From assembly GCF_900102075.1 (NCBI RefSeq), contig NZ_FNAV01000010.1:186001-250000 (forward strand): a stretch of DNA of 64,000 bases, in the 5' to 3' direction. Below, piece after piece: positions 16,692 to 26,576 of the stretch. Each line of letters opens with the position of its first letter. Position 1 is the stretch's first letter. A program made the translations under genes and the position numbers. The notes below the pieces were generated by a model. That model was given only the letters and a program-made list of their open reading frames with translations, had not been told where the DNA came from and searched no databases. Source of the stretch: Salipiger thiooxidans (lineage in GTDB: Bacteria > Pseudomonadota > Alphaproteobacteria > Rhodobacterales > Rhodobacteraceae).

Positions 16692-19172
16692 ATGGCGACA
16701 CTCTTCCGATGGCTCCTGAGGCTCGCGTCCACGGCGATCCTTCTCTCCGTCGTCGTGGTGGGTCTGGTCTACTACCTCGCCTCGCGGTCGCTGCCGGATT
16801 ACGACAAGGACCTGACCGTCGCCGGCATCGGCGCCGAGGTCGATATCGTGCGCGACAATGCCGCCGTGCCGCACATCTTCGCCGCCTCCGACGAGGACGC
16901 CTATTTCGGGCTGGGCTATGCCCATGCGCAGGACCGGCTCTGGCAGATGGTGCTCATGCGGCGCACCGTGCAGGGGCGGCTCTCGGAGATCTTCGGGCGG
17001 CGCACGCTCGAGACCGACATCCTGATGCGCAGGCTTGACCTCTACCCGCTCGCCACCCGCTCGGTCGCCTCGCAGACGCCCGAGACGCTGGCGGCGCTCC
17101 GCGCCTATTCCGCCGGGGTGAACGCGCGCATCACCGAGATCAACGAGCACAGCCTCGGGCGCGGCGCGCCGGAGTTCTTCCTCTTCGACGCACCCATCGC
17201 GCCGTGGCAGCCCGCCGACAGCATCTCGCTGGTCAAGCTGATGGCGCTGCAGCTCTCGGGCCAGTTCCGCGACGAGATCCTGCGCGCCCGGACCTCGCTG
17301 CTGCTGCCCGATCCCAAGCGGCTCGCCGACATCCTGCCCGACATCCCCGGCGCCGGCACCGCGGCCCTGCCCGACTACGCCAGCCTCTTTCCCGGCCTGA
17401 AAATGCCGCGCTACGCCGCGCGGGACCCCGGGACATCCCCCTACAAGGACCGGCTCTCGCCATTCGCCGAGCGCGGCTTCGCCGGCGCCTCCAACGCCTG
17501 GGCCGCGGCGCCCGCGCGCTCGGCCGGGGGCGGCACGCTTCTCGCCAACGACCCGCACCTGGGGTTCACCGCGCCCTCGACCTGGTATCTCGCGCGGCTC
17601 GAGCTGTCCTCGGGCGGCGTGATCGGCGCCACCGTGCCCGGCATTCCCGCGGTGATGCTCGGCCGGTCGCAGAAGCTGGCCTGGGGGCTGACCTCGTCCT
17701 ACCTCGACGACCAGGACCTGCACATCGAGGAGCTGAACCCCGCGAACCCGCAGGAATACCGCACGCCCGACGGCTGGAAGCGCTTCCAGACCCGCCGCTC
17801 GATCGTCGAGATCCGCGGCGAGGCGCCGGTCACCGTCACCCTGCGCTGGACCGACAACGGCCCCGTCCTGCCCCGCACCCGCTTCGAGCTCGACGCCATC
17901 ACGCCCCCGGGCCACGTGGTGTCGATGAACTGGACGGCGCTCTCGGGCAACGACACCTCGGTCAGCGGCGCGCTTCGCCTGATGGCAGCGGGCAGCGTGC
18001 AGGAGGCGCTCGACGAGGCGACACCGCTTTATGTCGCGCCGTCGCAGATGCTGACGCTGATCGACCGCGAGCACATCGCGATGAAGCTGATCGGCGCCAT
18101 GCCCCTGCGCGATCCGGCCCACCAGAGCCAGGGCCGCATGCCCTCGCCCGGCTGGGTCGAGGCCAACCGCTGGCAGGGCGTCTTCCCCGACAGCGAGAAC
18201 CCGGTCTGGACCGATCCCGACGGCGGCATCGTCGGCAACACCAACAACAAGATCATCGACCGCCCCTTCCCCGCCCATGTCAGCTTTGACTGGGGCGACA
18301 GCCAGCGCGTGATGCGCTGGAGCCAGCTCATGCAGGGGCGGCAGGTGCACACCCGCGACAGCTTCATCGAGGCGCAGCTCGACACCGTGTCGCCGGCGGC
18401 GCGCACCCTGCTGCCGCTCATCGGTCGCGACCTGTGGTTCACCGGCGAGGCCGCGCCCGAGGGCACGCCCGAGCGTCAGCGCCAGCGTGCGCTCGAACTG
18501 CTGGCCGACTGGAACGGCGAGATGAACGAGCACCTGCCCGAGCCGCTGATCTACGCAGCCTGGGTCCGGGCCCTGCAGGAGCGCCTGATTCGGGACGAGC
18601 TCGGCCCGCTGGCCGACGCCTACAGCCACGTCGAGCCGCTGTTCATCGAGCGCGTGTACCGCGACGTGGACGGCGCCAGCGCGTGGTGCGACGTGATCCG
18701 CTCGGTCGCGGTCGAGAGCTGCTCGGACATTGCCCGCATGGCGCTCGACGATGCGCTGGTGTGGATCTCCGAGCGCTACGGCACCGCGCTCGAGAGCCTG
18801 CGCTGGGGCGATGCGCACCAGGCGCTGCACCGGCACATGGTGCTGGGCGACATCCCGGTGCTGCGCTACTTCACCAACATCCGGCAGGCGACCTCGGGCG
18901 GCGACTTCACGCTCGAGCGCGGGCGCACCTCGGGCACCGATCCCGACCCGTTCACCAGCGTGCACGGCGCCACCTACCGCGGCGTCTACGATTTCGCCGA
19001 CCCGGATTCCTCGGTCTTCATCACCTCGACCGGCCAGAGCGGCCACCTGCTGTCGCGGCATTACGACGACCTCGGCACGCTGTGGCGGCGCGGCGAGTAC
19101 ATCCCCATGTCGCTCGACGAGGACCTGGCACGGGCGGCCTCGATCGGCGTCACGCGGCTGCTCAGGAAGTAG
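16692..19172 (+). CDS. Penicillin acylase family (Ntn) hydrolase
   Basis: An 826-residue precursor of the penicillin-amidase/AHL-acylase family. An N-terminal hydrophobic segment (about residues 10-30) targets it to or across the inner membrane. A processing site before SNAWAAAP (near residue 265) would expose the catalytic serine after autoproteolysis, giving alpha and beta subunits. NDPHLGF follows about 25 residues later, as in the family, and the Asn of NTNNKIIDRPF supports the oxyanion site. Members cleave amide bonds of penicillins, acyl-homoserine lactones or unknown amides; the substrate cannot be told here. A kinase-like gene starts 7 bases downstream, suggesting an operon. Confidence 0.88.
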   Translation: MATLFRWLLRLASTAILLSVVVVGLVYYLASRSLPDYDKDLTVAGIGAEVDIVRDNAAVPHIFAASDEDAYFGLGYAHAQDRLWQMVLMRRTVQGRLSEIFGRRTLETDILMRRLDLYPLATRSVASQTPETLAALRAYSAGVNARITEINEHSLGRGAPEFFLFDAPIAPWQPADSISLVKLMALQLSGQFRDEILRARTSLLLPDPKRLADILPDIPGAGTAALPDYASLFPGLKMPRYAARDPGTSPYKDRLSPFAERGFAGASNAWAAAPARSAGGGTLLANDPHLGFTAPSTWYLARLELSSGGVIGATVPGIPAVMLGRSQKLAWGLTSSYLDDQDLHIEELNPANPQEYRTPDGWKRFQTRRSIVEIRGEAPVTVTLRWTDNGPVLPRTRFELDAITPPGHVVSMNWTALSGNDTSVSGALRLMAAGSVQEALDEATPLYVAPSQMLTLIDREHIAMKLIGAMPLRDPAHQSQGRMPSPGWVEANRWQGVFPDSENPVWTDPDGGIVGNTNNKIIDRPFPAHVSFDWGDSQRVMRWSQLMQGRQVHTRDSFIEAQLDTVSPAARTLLPLIGRDLWFTGEAAPEGTPERQRQRALELLADWNGEMNEHLPEPLIYAAWVRALQERLIRDELGPLADAYSHVEPLFIERVYRDVDGASAWCDVIRSVAVESCSDIARMALDDALVWISERYGTALESLRWGDAHQALHRHMVLGDIPVLRYFTNIRQATSGGDFTLERGRTSGTDPDPFTSVHGATYRGVYDFADPDSSVFITSTGQSGHLLSRHYDDLGTLWRRGEYIPMSLDEDLARAASIGVTRLLRK

Positions 19173-19179
19173 CGCCGGG

Positions 19180-20109
19180 ATGAGGGACGAGACCCATCTC
19201 GACCTCGCCACCGCCCGTGCGCTGGTGCGCGCGTCGCTGGCCGAGCGGCGCCCGGGCGCGCCGCACGGGCTGGGCAGCCTCGCGCCCGTCGACAAGCCGC
19301 GCCGGGCGCAGGTCTTCTGCGCCGCCCGGCCGGACGAGCGCATCGTGGTCAAGGTCTACGCCCCCGCTTGGGCCGACAAGGCCCGCGCACAGGTCGCGCG
19401 CCAGCGGGCGGTGGTGACAGCCCTGCCCGACGCCGCGCCCGAGGTGCTGTTCTTCGACGAGAGCAGGCTGGTGCTCGGCATGGCCTACGCCGATGGTCCG
19501 AGCCTCTCGGCGCTCTGGCCGCACCTGTCGGAGGCCGACCGCGCGACGCGTCTGCAGGCGGCGGGGCACTGGCTGCGGCGGCTGCACGGCACCAGCCTCG
19601 AGCCGCACCCCTTCCGTCCCAAGGGCCAGCTCGCGTGGCTGCAGAAGCTCATCATGCAACACGAGTTCGGCGGGCGGCTCATCCCCGATGTCGGGCAGTT
19701 CCGGCTCGAGGTCGCGGCGCTGGCCGAGCAGGTTCCAGAGGTGCGCGGCACGCCTTCGGTGCGCGCGGTGACCCATCGCGATCTACACCTGTCGAACCTG
19801 ATGCTCACGCCCAACCGGCTGATCGGGCTCGATTTCGAGAACGACGCCCCGGACGAGCCGATGCGCGATCTCGTCGCGCTGCTGCTCGACGCGGTGGCCC
19901 ATGGCGGCGGGCTCGAGCCGCTGTCCGAGGCGCTTGGCAAGGGCTACGGCATCACCGGCAGCATCGGTCCCGCGACGCTCTTCCTGCAGCGGCTCTTCGC
20001 GCTCGGGGTCTGGGCGGCGACGCCCCCGGCCCCCTCGCTGCGGCAGCGGGCGCGTTTCGTCGCGGCGCAACGCATCCTCTCGGCGCGGGCGCCCCTGCTG
20101 CCGGTCTGA
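19180..20109 (+). CDS. Phosphotransferase of the aminoglycoside/choline kinase fold
   Basis: A 309-residue kinase-fold protein. VTHRDLHLSNLM near residue 200 is the catalytic loop (HxDxxxxN) and GLDFENDAP about 18 residues later is the metal-binding DFE-type motif. N-terminal RIVVKVYAP carries the nucleotide-binding lysine. The family phosphorylates small molecules such as aminoglycosides, choline or sugars. The gene starts 7 bases after the penicillin-acylase-like gene, so the two are probably co-transcribed. Antibiotic resistance should not be assumed, as many chromosomal members have metabolic roles. Confidence 0.75.
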   Translation: MRDETHLDLATARALVRASLAERRPGAPHGLGSLAPVDKPRRAQVFCAARPDERIVVKVYAPAWADKARAQVARQRAVVTALPDAAPEVLFFDESRLVLGMAYADGPSLSALWPHLSEADRATRLQAAGHWLRRLHGTSLEPHPFRPKGQLAWLQKLIMQHEFGGRLIPDVGQFRLEVAALAEQVPEVRGTPSVRAVTHRDLHLSNLMLTPNRLIGLDFENDAPDEPMRDLVALLLDAVAHGGGLEPLSEALGKGYGITGSIGPATLFLQRLFALGVWAATPPAPSLRQRARFVAAQRILSARAPLLPV

Positions 20110-20112
20110 CGT

Positions 20113-21105
20113 TCAGGCAGCGTCGTCCGCCGTGGCCTCGCGCAGCGCCTTCGGCTTCAGCACCGCAAGCACCCCGGTCGCCAGCACGCCAAGCACCAGC
20201 GTCAGCACGCTTGCCAGCAGCACCGTCTCGACCCGCTCGGCGGCGACCGCGTCGATGTCCGAGATCAGCGAGAGCACCTCGAGGATGCTGAAGGTCATCA
20301 GGGCCGTGCCCGCGAAGCTGCTGCGCGGCAGCAACCGGAACGCCAGCGGAAAGATCACCAGGGCCAGCACGCCGGTCGCCGCCGCGGAAAGCCCGACCTG
20401 CGCCACCGCGACCGAGGCATAGGCGCCCAGAAGGGTCGCCAGCGTCCGCTTCAGGCTGCGCGAGAACAGCGCGCCATAGGGGGGCATCGACAGGATCACG
20501 AAGGTCAGCGGCAGCCAGAAGCCGTGATCGTCGAACAGTCTCTGCCCGAGCCAGACCGCGACCACGAGTCCGGTGCCGAAGACCGCGCCGAAGGTGAAGC
20601 TGTAGACCCGACTGCCCGCCGACACCGCGTCGAGCGTCCGCACCCGGCGTGCCAGCGAGGTGATGCCGATGCTCCAGATCATGCCGCCCAGATAGATGCC
20701 CAGAAGCAGCGGCAGGTTGTCCGAGGGGATCAGCGGCGCGGTGAACAGCGTCCATGTCAGCACCGCGCGCATGGCGGGCCTGGCAAGCTGGTGATGCGCG
20801 GCGATGGCGGTCATCACCGCAAGGCAGCCCGCCGTCATCAGCGCCATGACCGGATCGGCGATGGCGACCATGCCTCCGAGCCCGGTCGCGATGGTCGCAA
20901 GCAGTGCCACCGGCGCCCCGCCCTCGCGGCTGGCAAGATGCGCGGGCATGGAGGCGGCGAAGGCGCCCATCCCGATGGGTCCGAAGAGCAGCACCGCCAC
21001 GACCACCGGCAGCACGACGGCCACCAGCATCACGCCGATGTCGGTCCAGCGCATCGGCGCAGGCCCGTCAAGGAACCACGCCGAGACCCGTTCGCCGATG
21101 CTCAT
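20113..21105 (-). CDS. FUSC/DUF2955-like integral membrane protein
   Basis: A 330-residue membrane protein with about ten hydrophobic helices in two similar halves (residues 20-150 and 170-320), the layout of fusaric-acid-resistance-like (FUSC) permeases. No soluble domain is present. It converges with the phosphotransferase gene, the stop codons being only a few bases apart. The ATG at 21105 is chosen because the region before it is Arg-rich and not conserved in style. Transport substrate is unknown. Family assignment is tentative. Confidence 0.55.
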   Translation of the reverse strand: MSIGERVSAWFLDGPAPMRWTDIGVMLVAVVLPVVVAVLLFGPIGMGAFAASMPAHLASREGGAPVALLATIATGLGGMVAIADPVMALMTAGCLAVMTAIAAHHQLARPAMRAVLTWTLFTAPLIPSDNLPLLLGIYLGGMIWSIGITSLARRVRTLDAVSAGSRVYSFTFGAVFGTGLVVAVWLGQRLFDDHGFWLPLTFVILSMPPYGALFSRSLKRTLATLLGAYASVAVAQVGLSAAATGVLALVIFPLAFRLLPRSSFAGTALMTFSILEVLSLISDIDAVAAERVETVLLASVLTLVLGVLATGVLAVLKPKALREATADDAA

Positions 21106-21202
21106 GCCCTGTCTCTTTCCGAAAAACCGTGCCGTTCCCGAAACCCTAGCACGAACGGCGCAGGCCACCAGCCCGCGCCGCTGTCATGGATACTCGGCGA
21201 TT

Positions 21203-22477
21203 TCAGAGGCTCTGGAACTGCGCCCGGTCCTTTGCGGACCAGCGCACGCGAACGACGAAGCCGTCCTCTTCCTGCCGCTCGTCCGTTACCAGCCCCTTGC
21301 CGAAGAGCCACGACCGGCGACGCCCCTCGTCGAACCCGAGCAGGAGCTCTTCCTCGACCGTCTCGCCCTGCAGCAGGTCGGTCACCGCACGCAGCATCAC
21401 GTCGAGCCCGTCGCCGGTCAGGGCCGAGACGGCGTAGACCTGCTCTTCGCGCTCGGCCCGGGTCAGCAGCGCGTCGCGCTCGTCCGGGTGCAGGCGGTCG
21501 ATCTTGTTCCAGACCTCGATGCGCGGCACCTCCTCGTCGAGGCCCAGCGAGGCGAGGATGGTCTCCACGTCCTCGGACTGCTCCTCGGTGTTGGGATGCG
21601 AAATGTCGCGCACATGCACGACAACGTCCGCGGCCAGAACCTCTTCGAGCGTGGCGCGGAAGGCCGCGACCAGTTCGGTCGGCAGGTCCGAGATAAAGCC
21701 CACCGTGTCCGACAGGATCACCTCGATGCCCGTGGGCAGCCGCACCGCGCGCATCGTCGGGTCGAGCGTGGCGAAGAGCATGTCCTTGGCCATGACCTCG
21801 GCCCCGGTCAGCCGGTTGAAGAGCGTCGACTTGCCGGCGTTGGTATAGCCCACCAGCGCCACGATGGGGAACGGCACCTTGGCGCGCGCCTTGCGGTGCA
21901 GGTCGCGGGTCTTGACCACGCGGTCGAGCTGGCGCCGCAGCCGCACGAGCTGTTCGTCGATGGCGCGGCGGTCGGCCTCGATCTGGGTTTCGCCGGGGCC
22001 ACCGACGAAACCGAGCCCGCCGCGCTGCCGTTCGAGGTGGGTCCAGGCCCGCACCAGCCGGGTGCGCTGGTAGGACAGCGCCGCCATCTCGACCTGCAGC
22101 ACGCCCTCGCGGGTGGCGGCACGGTCCGAGAATATCTCGAGGATCAGCCCGGTCCGGTCGAGCAGCTTGACCTTCCACTGCTTCTCGAGATTGCGTTGCT
22201 GCACCGGGCTCACGGGGCCGTCGACGAGCACCAGCTCGACCTCGGCCTCCTCGAAGAGCGTCTTCAGCTCCTCGATCTTGCCGGTGCCGAAGAGGTGGCC
22301 GGGGTGCGGATCGCGCACCGGCACGACGGCGCTGCCCACGACCTCGAGGTCGGGGAGCGCGACTGCCAGCGCGACAGCTTCCTCGAGCGCCATCTCCGCG
22401 TCGCGGCGATCACGATCCGAGCGGATGTCGGGATGCAGGACCCAGGCGCGGGTCACATGCGTTGCATGTTCTTTCAA
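21203..22477 (-). CDS. hflX: GTPase HflX, ribosome-splitting factor
   Basis: A 424-residue P-loop GTPase of the OBG-HflX family. Seen: the HflX N-terminal domain with [11 protein letters not shown], the glycine-rich linker [16 protein letters not shown]1 [10 protein letters not shown]3 DTVGF and G4 NKID. HflX rescues stalled ribosomes under heat and antibiotic stress by splitting subunits. The start codon is TTG at 22477, overlapping the hfq stop (ATTGA), so translation is probably coupled to hfq. The hfq-hflX order is the classic proteobacterial arrangement. Identity is secure. Confidence 0.95.
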   Translation of the reverse strand: MKEHATHVTRAWVLHPDIRSDRDRRDAEMALEEAVALAVALPDLEVVGSAVVPVRDPHPGHLFGTGKIEELKTLFEEAEVELVLVDGPVSPVQQRNLEKQWKVKLLDRTGLILEIFSDRAATREGVLQVEMAALSYQRTRLVRAWTHLERQRGGLGFVGGPGETQIEADRRAIDEQLVRLRRQLDRVVKTRDLHRKARAKVPFPIVALVGYTNAGKSTLFNRLTGAEVMAKDMLFATLDPTMRAVRLPTGIEVILSDTVGFISDLPTELVAAFRATLEEVLAADVVVHVRDISHPNTEEQSEDVETILASLGLDEEVPRIEVWNKIDRLHPDERDALLTRAEREEQVYAVSALTGDGLDVMLRAVTDLLQGETVEEELLLGFDEGRRRSWLFGKGLVTDERQEEDGFVVRVRWSAKDRAQFQSL

Positions 22478-22713
22478 TCGTTGCCGTCGCCGTCATACAG
22501 GTTGATCGGCTGCGACGGCATGATCGTCGAGATCGCATGCTTGTAGACAAGCTGCGACTGCCCATCCCGGCGCAGAAGCACGCAGAAATTGTCGAACCAG
22601 GTGATGACGCCCTGCAGTTTAACCCCGTTGATCAGGAAGACAGTGACCGGAACCTTGGTTTTGCGGACGTGATTGAGGAACGCGTCCTGAAGATTTTGTC
22701 TGTCCGAAGCCAT
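22474..22713 (-). CDS. hfq: RNA chaperone Hfq
   Basis: A 79-residue Sm-like protein that forms hexamers and pairs small RNAs with mRNAs. Seen: Sm1 segment [31 protein letters not shown] and the Sm2 signature [10 protein letters not shown] that marks Hfq. The N-terminus [14 protein letters not shown] fits the alphaproteobacterial form, and the short C-terminal tail is normal there. It overlaps hflX by a few bases and lies downstream of the trkA-trkH genes on the same strand. Identity is secure. Confidence 0.97.
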   Translation of the reverse strand: MASDRQNLQDAFLNHVRKTKVPVTVFLINGVKLQGVITWFDNFCVLLRRDGQSQLVYKHAISTIMPSQPINLYDGDGND

Positions 22714-22880
22714 TGAATTTGCCTTTATTCTTGCCCTTTGCCGCCGGGCGGCCTTCGCTCTTTCGGGCGAGTATGTATCGCCAAAGGAGGAACTTCCAGT
22801 GCAAAAATCCGGGCCTTGGCGGATGTGCACGCTGCCTGTGCGCGCTGCCCACACGGAAGGCAGATGGCCCGGACGGCGTG

Positions 22881-24395
22881 TCAGTCGCGCCAGATGCCCG
22901 GGGTGAGAAGCACGATGATCGCCATCAGCTCGAGCCGCCCCAGCACCATCGCCGCGCAGAGCGTCAGCTTGACCCCGTCCCCCAGCGCGCCGAGGTCCAC
23001 CGGCATCTCGGCGGCGGCGCGGATCAGCGGGCCGCAGTTGGTGAGGCCGGCAATGGTCAGCACCATGGCGTTCTCGAAATCGATGCCGAAGAGGCTGAAG
23101 ATCAGCGAGAAGGCGGCGATGGACATTGCGAAGAGCATGAAGAACACCCACGCGATGAACGCCCCCTGCCGCCGCATCCTGCGCGCCATCGGGCCCGAGC
23201 GACCGATGGAGCTCGGGTGCACCAGCTTCTCGAGCTCGCGCTTGCCCGCGAGGTAGAGCGCGTAGATCCGCAGGAGCTTCACGCCGCCCGCGGTGGTGGC
23301 GACACCACCGCCCATGATCGCGAGCCCCATGAGGATGAGCCCCGGGGTCGGCAGGCCCGACCAGCTCTGGGCCTCGGCCCAGTCGCTGCTGACGAAGCCC
23401 GTGGTCGACAGGAACGAGAGCGCGGTGAACACCCCGCCCCAGAGCGCCCGCAGCCCCAGCGCGAGGTTCTGTTCGCCGCCCACGTCGAAGGCGGCGATCC
23501 AGTGCCGCACGAACAGCACCAGCGGCACGAGGATCGCGATCGAGATGCCCATACGGAACTCGGGGTCCTCGCGCAGGCCCGGGCGATAGGACGCCCCGGT
23601 GTCGCCCGAAAAGGTCAGCCGCGACAGTGCGAAGAACAGGAAGCAGAAGATGATCATCTCGCCCGCGATGCCCGAACCCGCGTTGATCGGGCCGCCGACC
23701 GATGAGATCCCCGAGGTCGAGAGCGTCGACATGGCGTGGATCAGCGCGGTCAGCGGCAGGTCCCCCGCCACCATCAGCATGATCCACAGCGCCAGCGTCA
23801 GCCCCGCGTAGATCGGCACCAGGACCCGCGCCGCGAGCCCGAGCCGCTGCGCGGGGTCGCGCATGTCGCGCCTCGCGGCGCCCGCGTCGACGCTCTGGCC
23901 GGGCTCACCGCGGGCGGTGATCTCGAATCCGCCCAGCGTCAGCGGGGCAAGGATCGCCGCCGCGGCGATCCACATCAGCAGCCCGCCGAGCCACGCCACC
24001 TGCGCCCGCCAGAGATGCTCGGCCGAGGACAGGCGCGACGGGTCGAAGAGCGTGGCACCGGTCGTGGTGAGGCTCGAGACCATCTCGAAGAAGGCGTTCA
24101 TGAAAGTGGTGGTGCGCACCGCCTCGTGGAACGGCACCGCCAGCAGCGCCGGCAGGAACACGAAGGCGCCCATCAGCGCGAAGAGCTGGCGCGAGGCCGA
24201 GCGGTTGTGCCGCCGCGTGGCCTGCGCGATGGCCACCAGCGCGGTCAGCACGACGCCGACGATGGCCGCGTAGAAGAAGCTGCGCGCGTCGTGGAATTCT
24301 TCCTCGGCCAGCGCCACCGCCGCCGGCAGCATCATCGAGGCGCTGGCAATTCCCGTCAGCAACAGGAAGAGCGGCATGCGGTAGAGGGTGCGCAT
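22881..24395 (-). CDS. trkH: TrkH-type potassium uptake channel subunit
   Basis: A 504-residue inner-membrane protein with the four-fold M1-P-M2 layout of TrkH/KtrB. Selectivity-filter loops are recognisable in [28 protein letters not shown] and [10 protein letters not shown], each with the conserved glycine. It works with the cytosolic regulator TrkA, encoded immediately upstream with 3 bases between the genes. The N-terminus is hydrophobic and starts at a normal ATG. Identity is secure. Confidence 0.94.
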   Translation of the reverse strand: MRTLYRMPLFLLLTGIASASMMLPAAVALAEEEFHDARSFFYAAIVGVVLTALVAIAQATRRHNRSASRQLFALMGAFVFLPALLAVPFHEAVRTTTFMNAFFEMVSSLTTTGATLFDPSRLSSAEHLWRAQVAWLGGLLMWIAAAAILAPLTLGGFEITARGEPGQSVDAGAARRDMRDPAQRLGLAARVLVPIYAGLTLALWIMLMVAGDLPLTALIHAMSTLSTSGISSVGGPINAGSGIAGEMIIFCFLFFALSRLTFSGDTGASYRPGLREDPEFRMGISIAILVPLVLFVRHWIAAFDVGGEQNLALGLRALWGGVFTALSFLSTTGFVSSDWAEAQSWSGLPTPGLILMGLAIMGGGVATTAGGVKLLRIYALYLAGKRELEKLVHPSSIGRSGPMARRMRRQGAFIAWVFFMLFAMSIAAFSLIFSLFGIDFENAMVLTIAGLTNCGPLIRAAAEMPVDLGALGDGVKLTLCAAMVLGRLELMAIIVLLTPGIWRD

Positions 24396-24398
24396 CGG

Positions 24399-25775
24399 TC
24401 AGAAGAAGTCGATCGAGACCTGCAGCAGGCGCTCGACCTCCCGCACATCCTTGGTCAGGGCGAAGATCACCACGCGGTCGCCGTCCTCGATGCGCAGGTC
24501 GCCGGCGATCTTGACCACCTTGTCGCCCTTACGCACGGCGCCGATCAGCACGCCCTCGGGGAAGTCAATGTCGCGCACCAGCTTGCCCGCCATCGACGAG
24601 GTCGACAGCACCTCGGCCTCGATCACCTCGGCCTCGGCGTCGCCGATCGAGTAGACCGAGCGCACGCGCCCGTGGCGGATGTGACGCAGGATAGAGCTCA
24701 CCGTGGTGGCGCGCGGGTTGATCCAGGCGTCGACGCCCAGCGGCTCCATCAGCGGGATCAGCGTCGGGTCGTTGACCAGCGCGATGGCCATGGGGCAGCC
24801 CTCGGCCTTGGCGCGCACGGCGGCGAGCATGTTGGTCTTGTCGTCGTCGGTGACGCAGAGCACCGCGTCGGCGCGGTCGATACCCGCCTCGGCCAGCAGC
24901 GCGCTGTCGAGCCCGTCGCCGTGCAGCACGATGGTGCGCTCGAGCGCGTCGGCGGCGATCTCGGCGCGCTTGCGGTCACGCTCGATGACCTTGGCGCGGA
25001 TGCGCTCGGTGCGTTTCTCGAGGGCGCTCGCCACGGCGAGACCGACGTTGCCGCCGCCGATCACCACGACGCGCTCCTGCTTGCGCTGCGACTTGCCGAA
25101 GATCTCGAGCGTCCGGCGCACGTCGTCGCCGTGGCTGATGACATAGCAGGAATCGCCCACGAAGAGCTGGTCGCCGGGCTCGGGCGCGAAGAGCGTGCCC
25201 TCGCGGCGGATGCCCACCACCACGGCGCGCAGGGTCGAGAACAGATCCGACAGCTGCCGCAGCGGCGTGTTCACGATCGGGCAGTGTTCGTCGATGGTGA
25301 GGCCGAGCAGATGCGCATCGCCCTGCAGGAAGCGCTCGGTGTCGAAGGCCGCGGGGGCCTCGAGCCGCTGCTGCGCCGCCTCTGCGACCTCCTTCTCGGG
25401 CGAGATCACCACGTCGATGGGCATGTGGTCGCGCCGGTAGAGGTCGGAGTAGATCGCGGTGAGGTAGGATTGCGACCGCAGCCGGGCCACCTTGCGCGGG
25501 ATCGCGAAGATCGAGTGGGCCACCTGGCAGGTGACCATGTTGACCTCGTCGGAATGGGTCGCGGCGATGATCATGTCGGCATCGCGCGCGCCGGCCTTCT
25601 CGAGCACGTCCGGGTAGGACGCGAAACCCGCGATGCCCTGCACGTCAAGCGTATCGGTGGCGCGGCGCACCAGGTCGGGGTTGTTGTCGACCACGGTGAC
25701 GTCGTTCCGCTCCCCCGAGAGGTGCCGCGCGATCTGCCAGCCGACCTGCCCGGCCCCGCAAATGATGACCTTCAT
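24399..25775 (-). CDS. trkA: Trk potassium uptake regulator TrkA
   Basis: A 458-residue cytosolic protein with two RCK units. MKVIICGAGQVGWQIARHL at the N-terminus and VIGGGNVGLAVASALE near residue 233 are the two NAD-binding Rossmann motifs; each is followed by a TrkA-C domain. It gates TrkH in response to bound nucleotides. It sits upstream of trkH in one transcription unit, which continues the minus-strand run from the ntr genes. Identity is secure. Confidence 0.95.
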   Translation of the reverse strand: MKVIICGAGQVGWQIARHLSGERNDVTVVDNNPDLVRRATDTLDVQGIAGFASYPDVLEKAGARDADMIIAATHSDEVNMVTCQVAHSIFAIPRKVARLRSQSYLTAIYSDLYRRDHMPIDVVISPEKEVAEAAQQRLEAPAAFDTERFLQGDAHLLGLTIDEHCPIVNTPLRQLSDLFSTLRAVVVGIRREGTLFAPEPGDQLFVGDSCYVISHGDDVRRTLEIFGKSQRKQERVVVIGGGNVGLAVASALEKRTERIRAKVIERDRKRAEIAADALERTIVLHGDGLDSALLAEAGIDRADAVLCVTDDDKTNMLAAVRAKAEGCPMAIALVNDPTLIPLMEPLGVDAWINPRATTVSSILRHIRHGRVRSVYSIGDAEAEVIEAEVLSTSSMAGKLVRDIDFPEGVLIGAVRKGDKVVKIAGDLRIEDGDRVVIFALTKDVREVERLLQVSIDFF

Positions 25776-25933
25776 GCGTTCCTTGCCCCTGGTCCTGTCT
25801 TATGCGTGGCATGACACGCGCTTGCGGGACGGTCAACGCCCGAGGGGCGGGCCGGGACGGCGCCAACGGCGCTGGCGCGAGGGCCCGCGCCCCATGTCGT
25901 CCGGGGGTCACCGGGCCGGACGGACGGCAGCGC

Positions 25934-26572
25934 TCAGCCCTGTTGCGCGAGCGCGCGGGCCTTCCATTCGCGGGTCCAGGCCCGCACCGCCTCGCGGCTT
26001 TCCCAGCTGTAGCGGTCGTCCTCGCCCACACGCGCCGTGTAGAGCCGCCCCTGTCCGATGCGCCACGGATCGAGGATCAGCCCGCTGTCCCAGGGCTGGC
26101 CATCGGCGGTCACGATGACGGTCGCATGCTCGAGCTTGATGTTGCGCGCGTTGGCGATGGCGCGGTGGATGTCGAGCGTGCGGAAGCCCTCGGCGTGCAG
26201 CGCGATCTCCATGGCGTCGGCCCAGTCCTGGCACACGCCCTTCTCGCGGAAGCCGTTGACAACCTTGACGTTGTGGACGAGCGGCGCGTCCACAACCTGC
26301 CATTCGCGCGCCCAGTCGAGCGGCTTCAGCACCGCGATGCGGGCGGCGCGGGCGGCCTCGTCCGGATCGACGCCCGGTCCAAGGGCGCGCAGCGCTTGCG
26401 TGACTTCGGCGATCTGCGCCTCCAGCGCGTCGCGGTCCTGTGCCGGGGCCACGGCCGGCCCGCCGGTCTGGGTCGAGACCGAGGGGGCCGAGCAGCCCCC
26501 CAGCAGGCCGAGCGAAAGCGCCAGCGCCCCGGCCATGTATCCCACGCGCCCGAAGGCAGCCCTTGTGCGCAT
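25934..26572 (-). CDS. Lipoprotein of the bacterial transglutaminase-like cysteine proteinase family
   Basis: A 212-residue protein with a lipoprotein signal peptide (residues 1-27, lipobox LLGGC). GVCQDWADAMEIAL around residues 111-124 holds the likely catalytic cysteine, and LEHATVIVTADG about 30 residues later supplies the histidine, with DP in ILDPWR as the third residue. This is the BTLCP (DUF920-like) pattern. It begins 4 bases after the ntrX stop, so it is probably co-transcribed, but a role in nitrogen sensing is not established. Expected location: periplasmic face of a membrane. Confidence 0.7.
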   Translation of the reverse strand: MRTRAAFGRVGYMAGALALSLGLLGGCSAPSVSTQTGGPAVAPAQDRDALEAQIAEVTQALRALGPGVDPDEAARAARIAVLKPLDWAREWQVVDAPLVHNVKVVNGFREKGVCQDWADAMEIALHAEGFRTLDIHRAIANARNIKLEHATVIVTADGQPWDSGLILDPWRIGQGRLYTARVGEDDRYSWESREAVRAWTREWKARALAQQG

Positions 26573-26576
26573 GATG

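Noticed and set aside
16590-19352. Very long open frame (920 codons) on the minus strand
   Set aside because: It is antisense to the penicillin-acylase-like gene, which has clear catalytic motifs. High third-position GC keeps the opposite frame open; the antisense product is Arg/Gly/His-rich with no domain.
19180-20109. Aminoglycoside resistance gene
   Set aside because: Only the general kinase fold is visible; the context is a chromosomal acylase operon without any mobile element.
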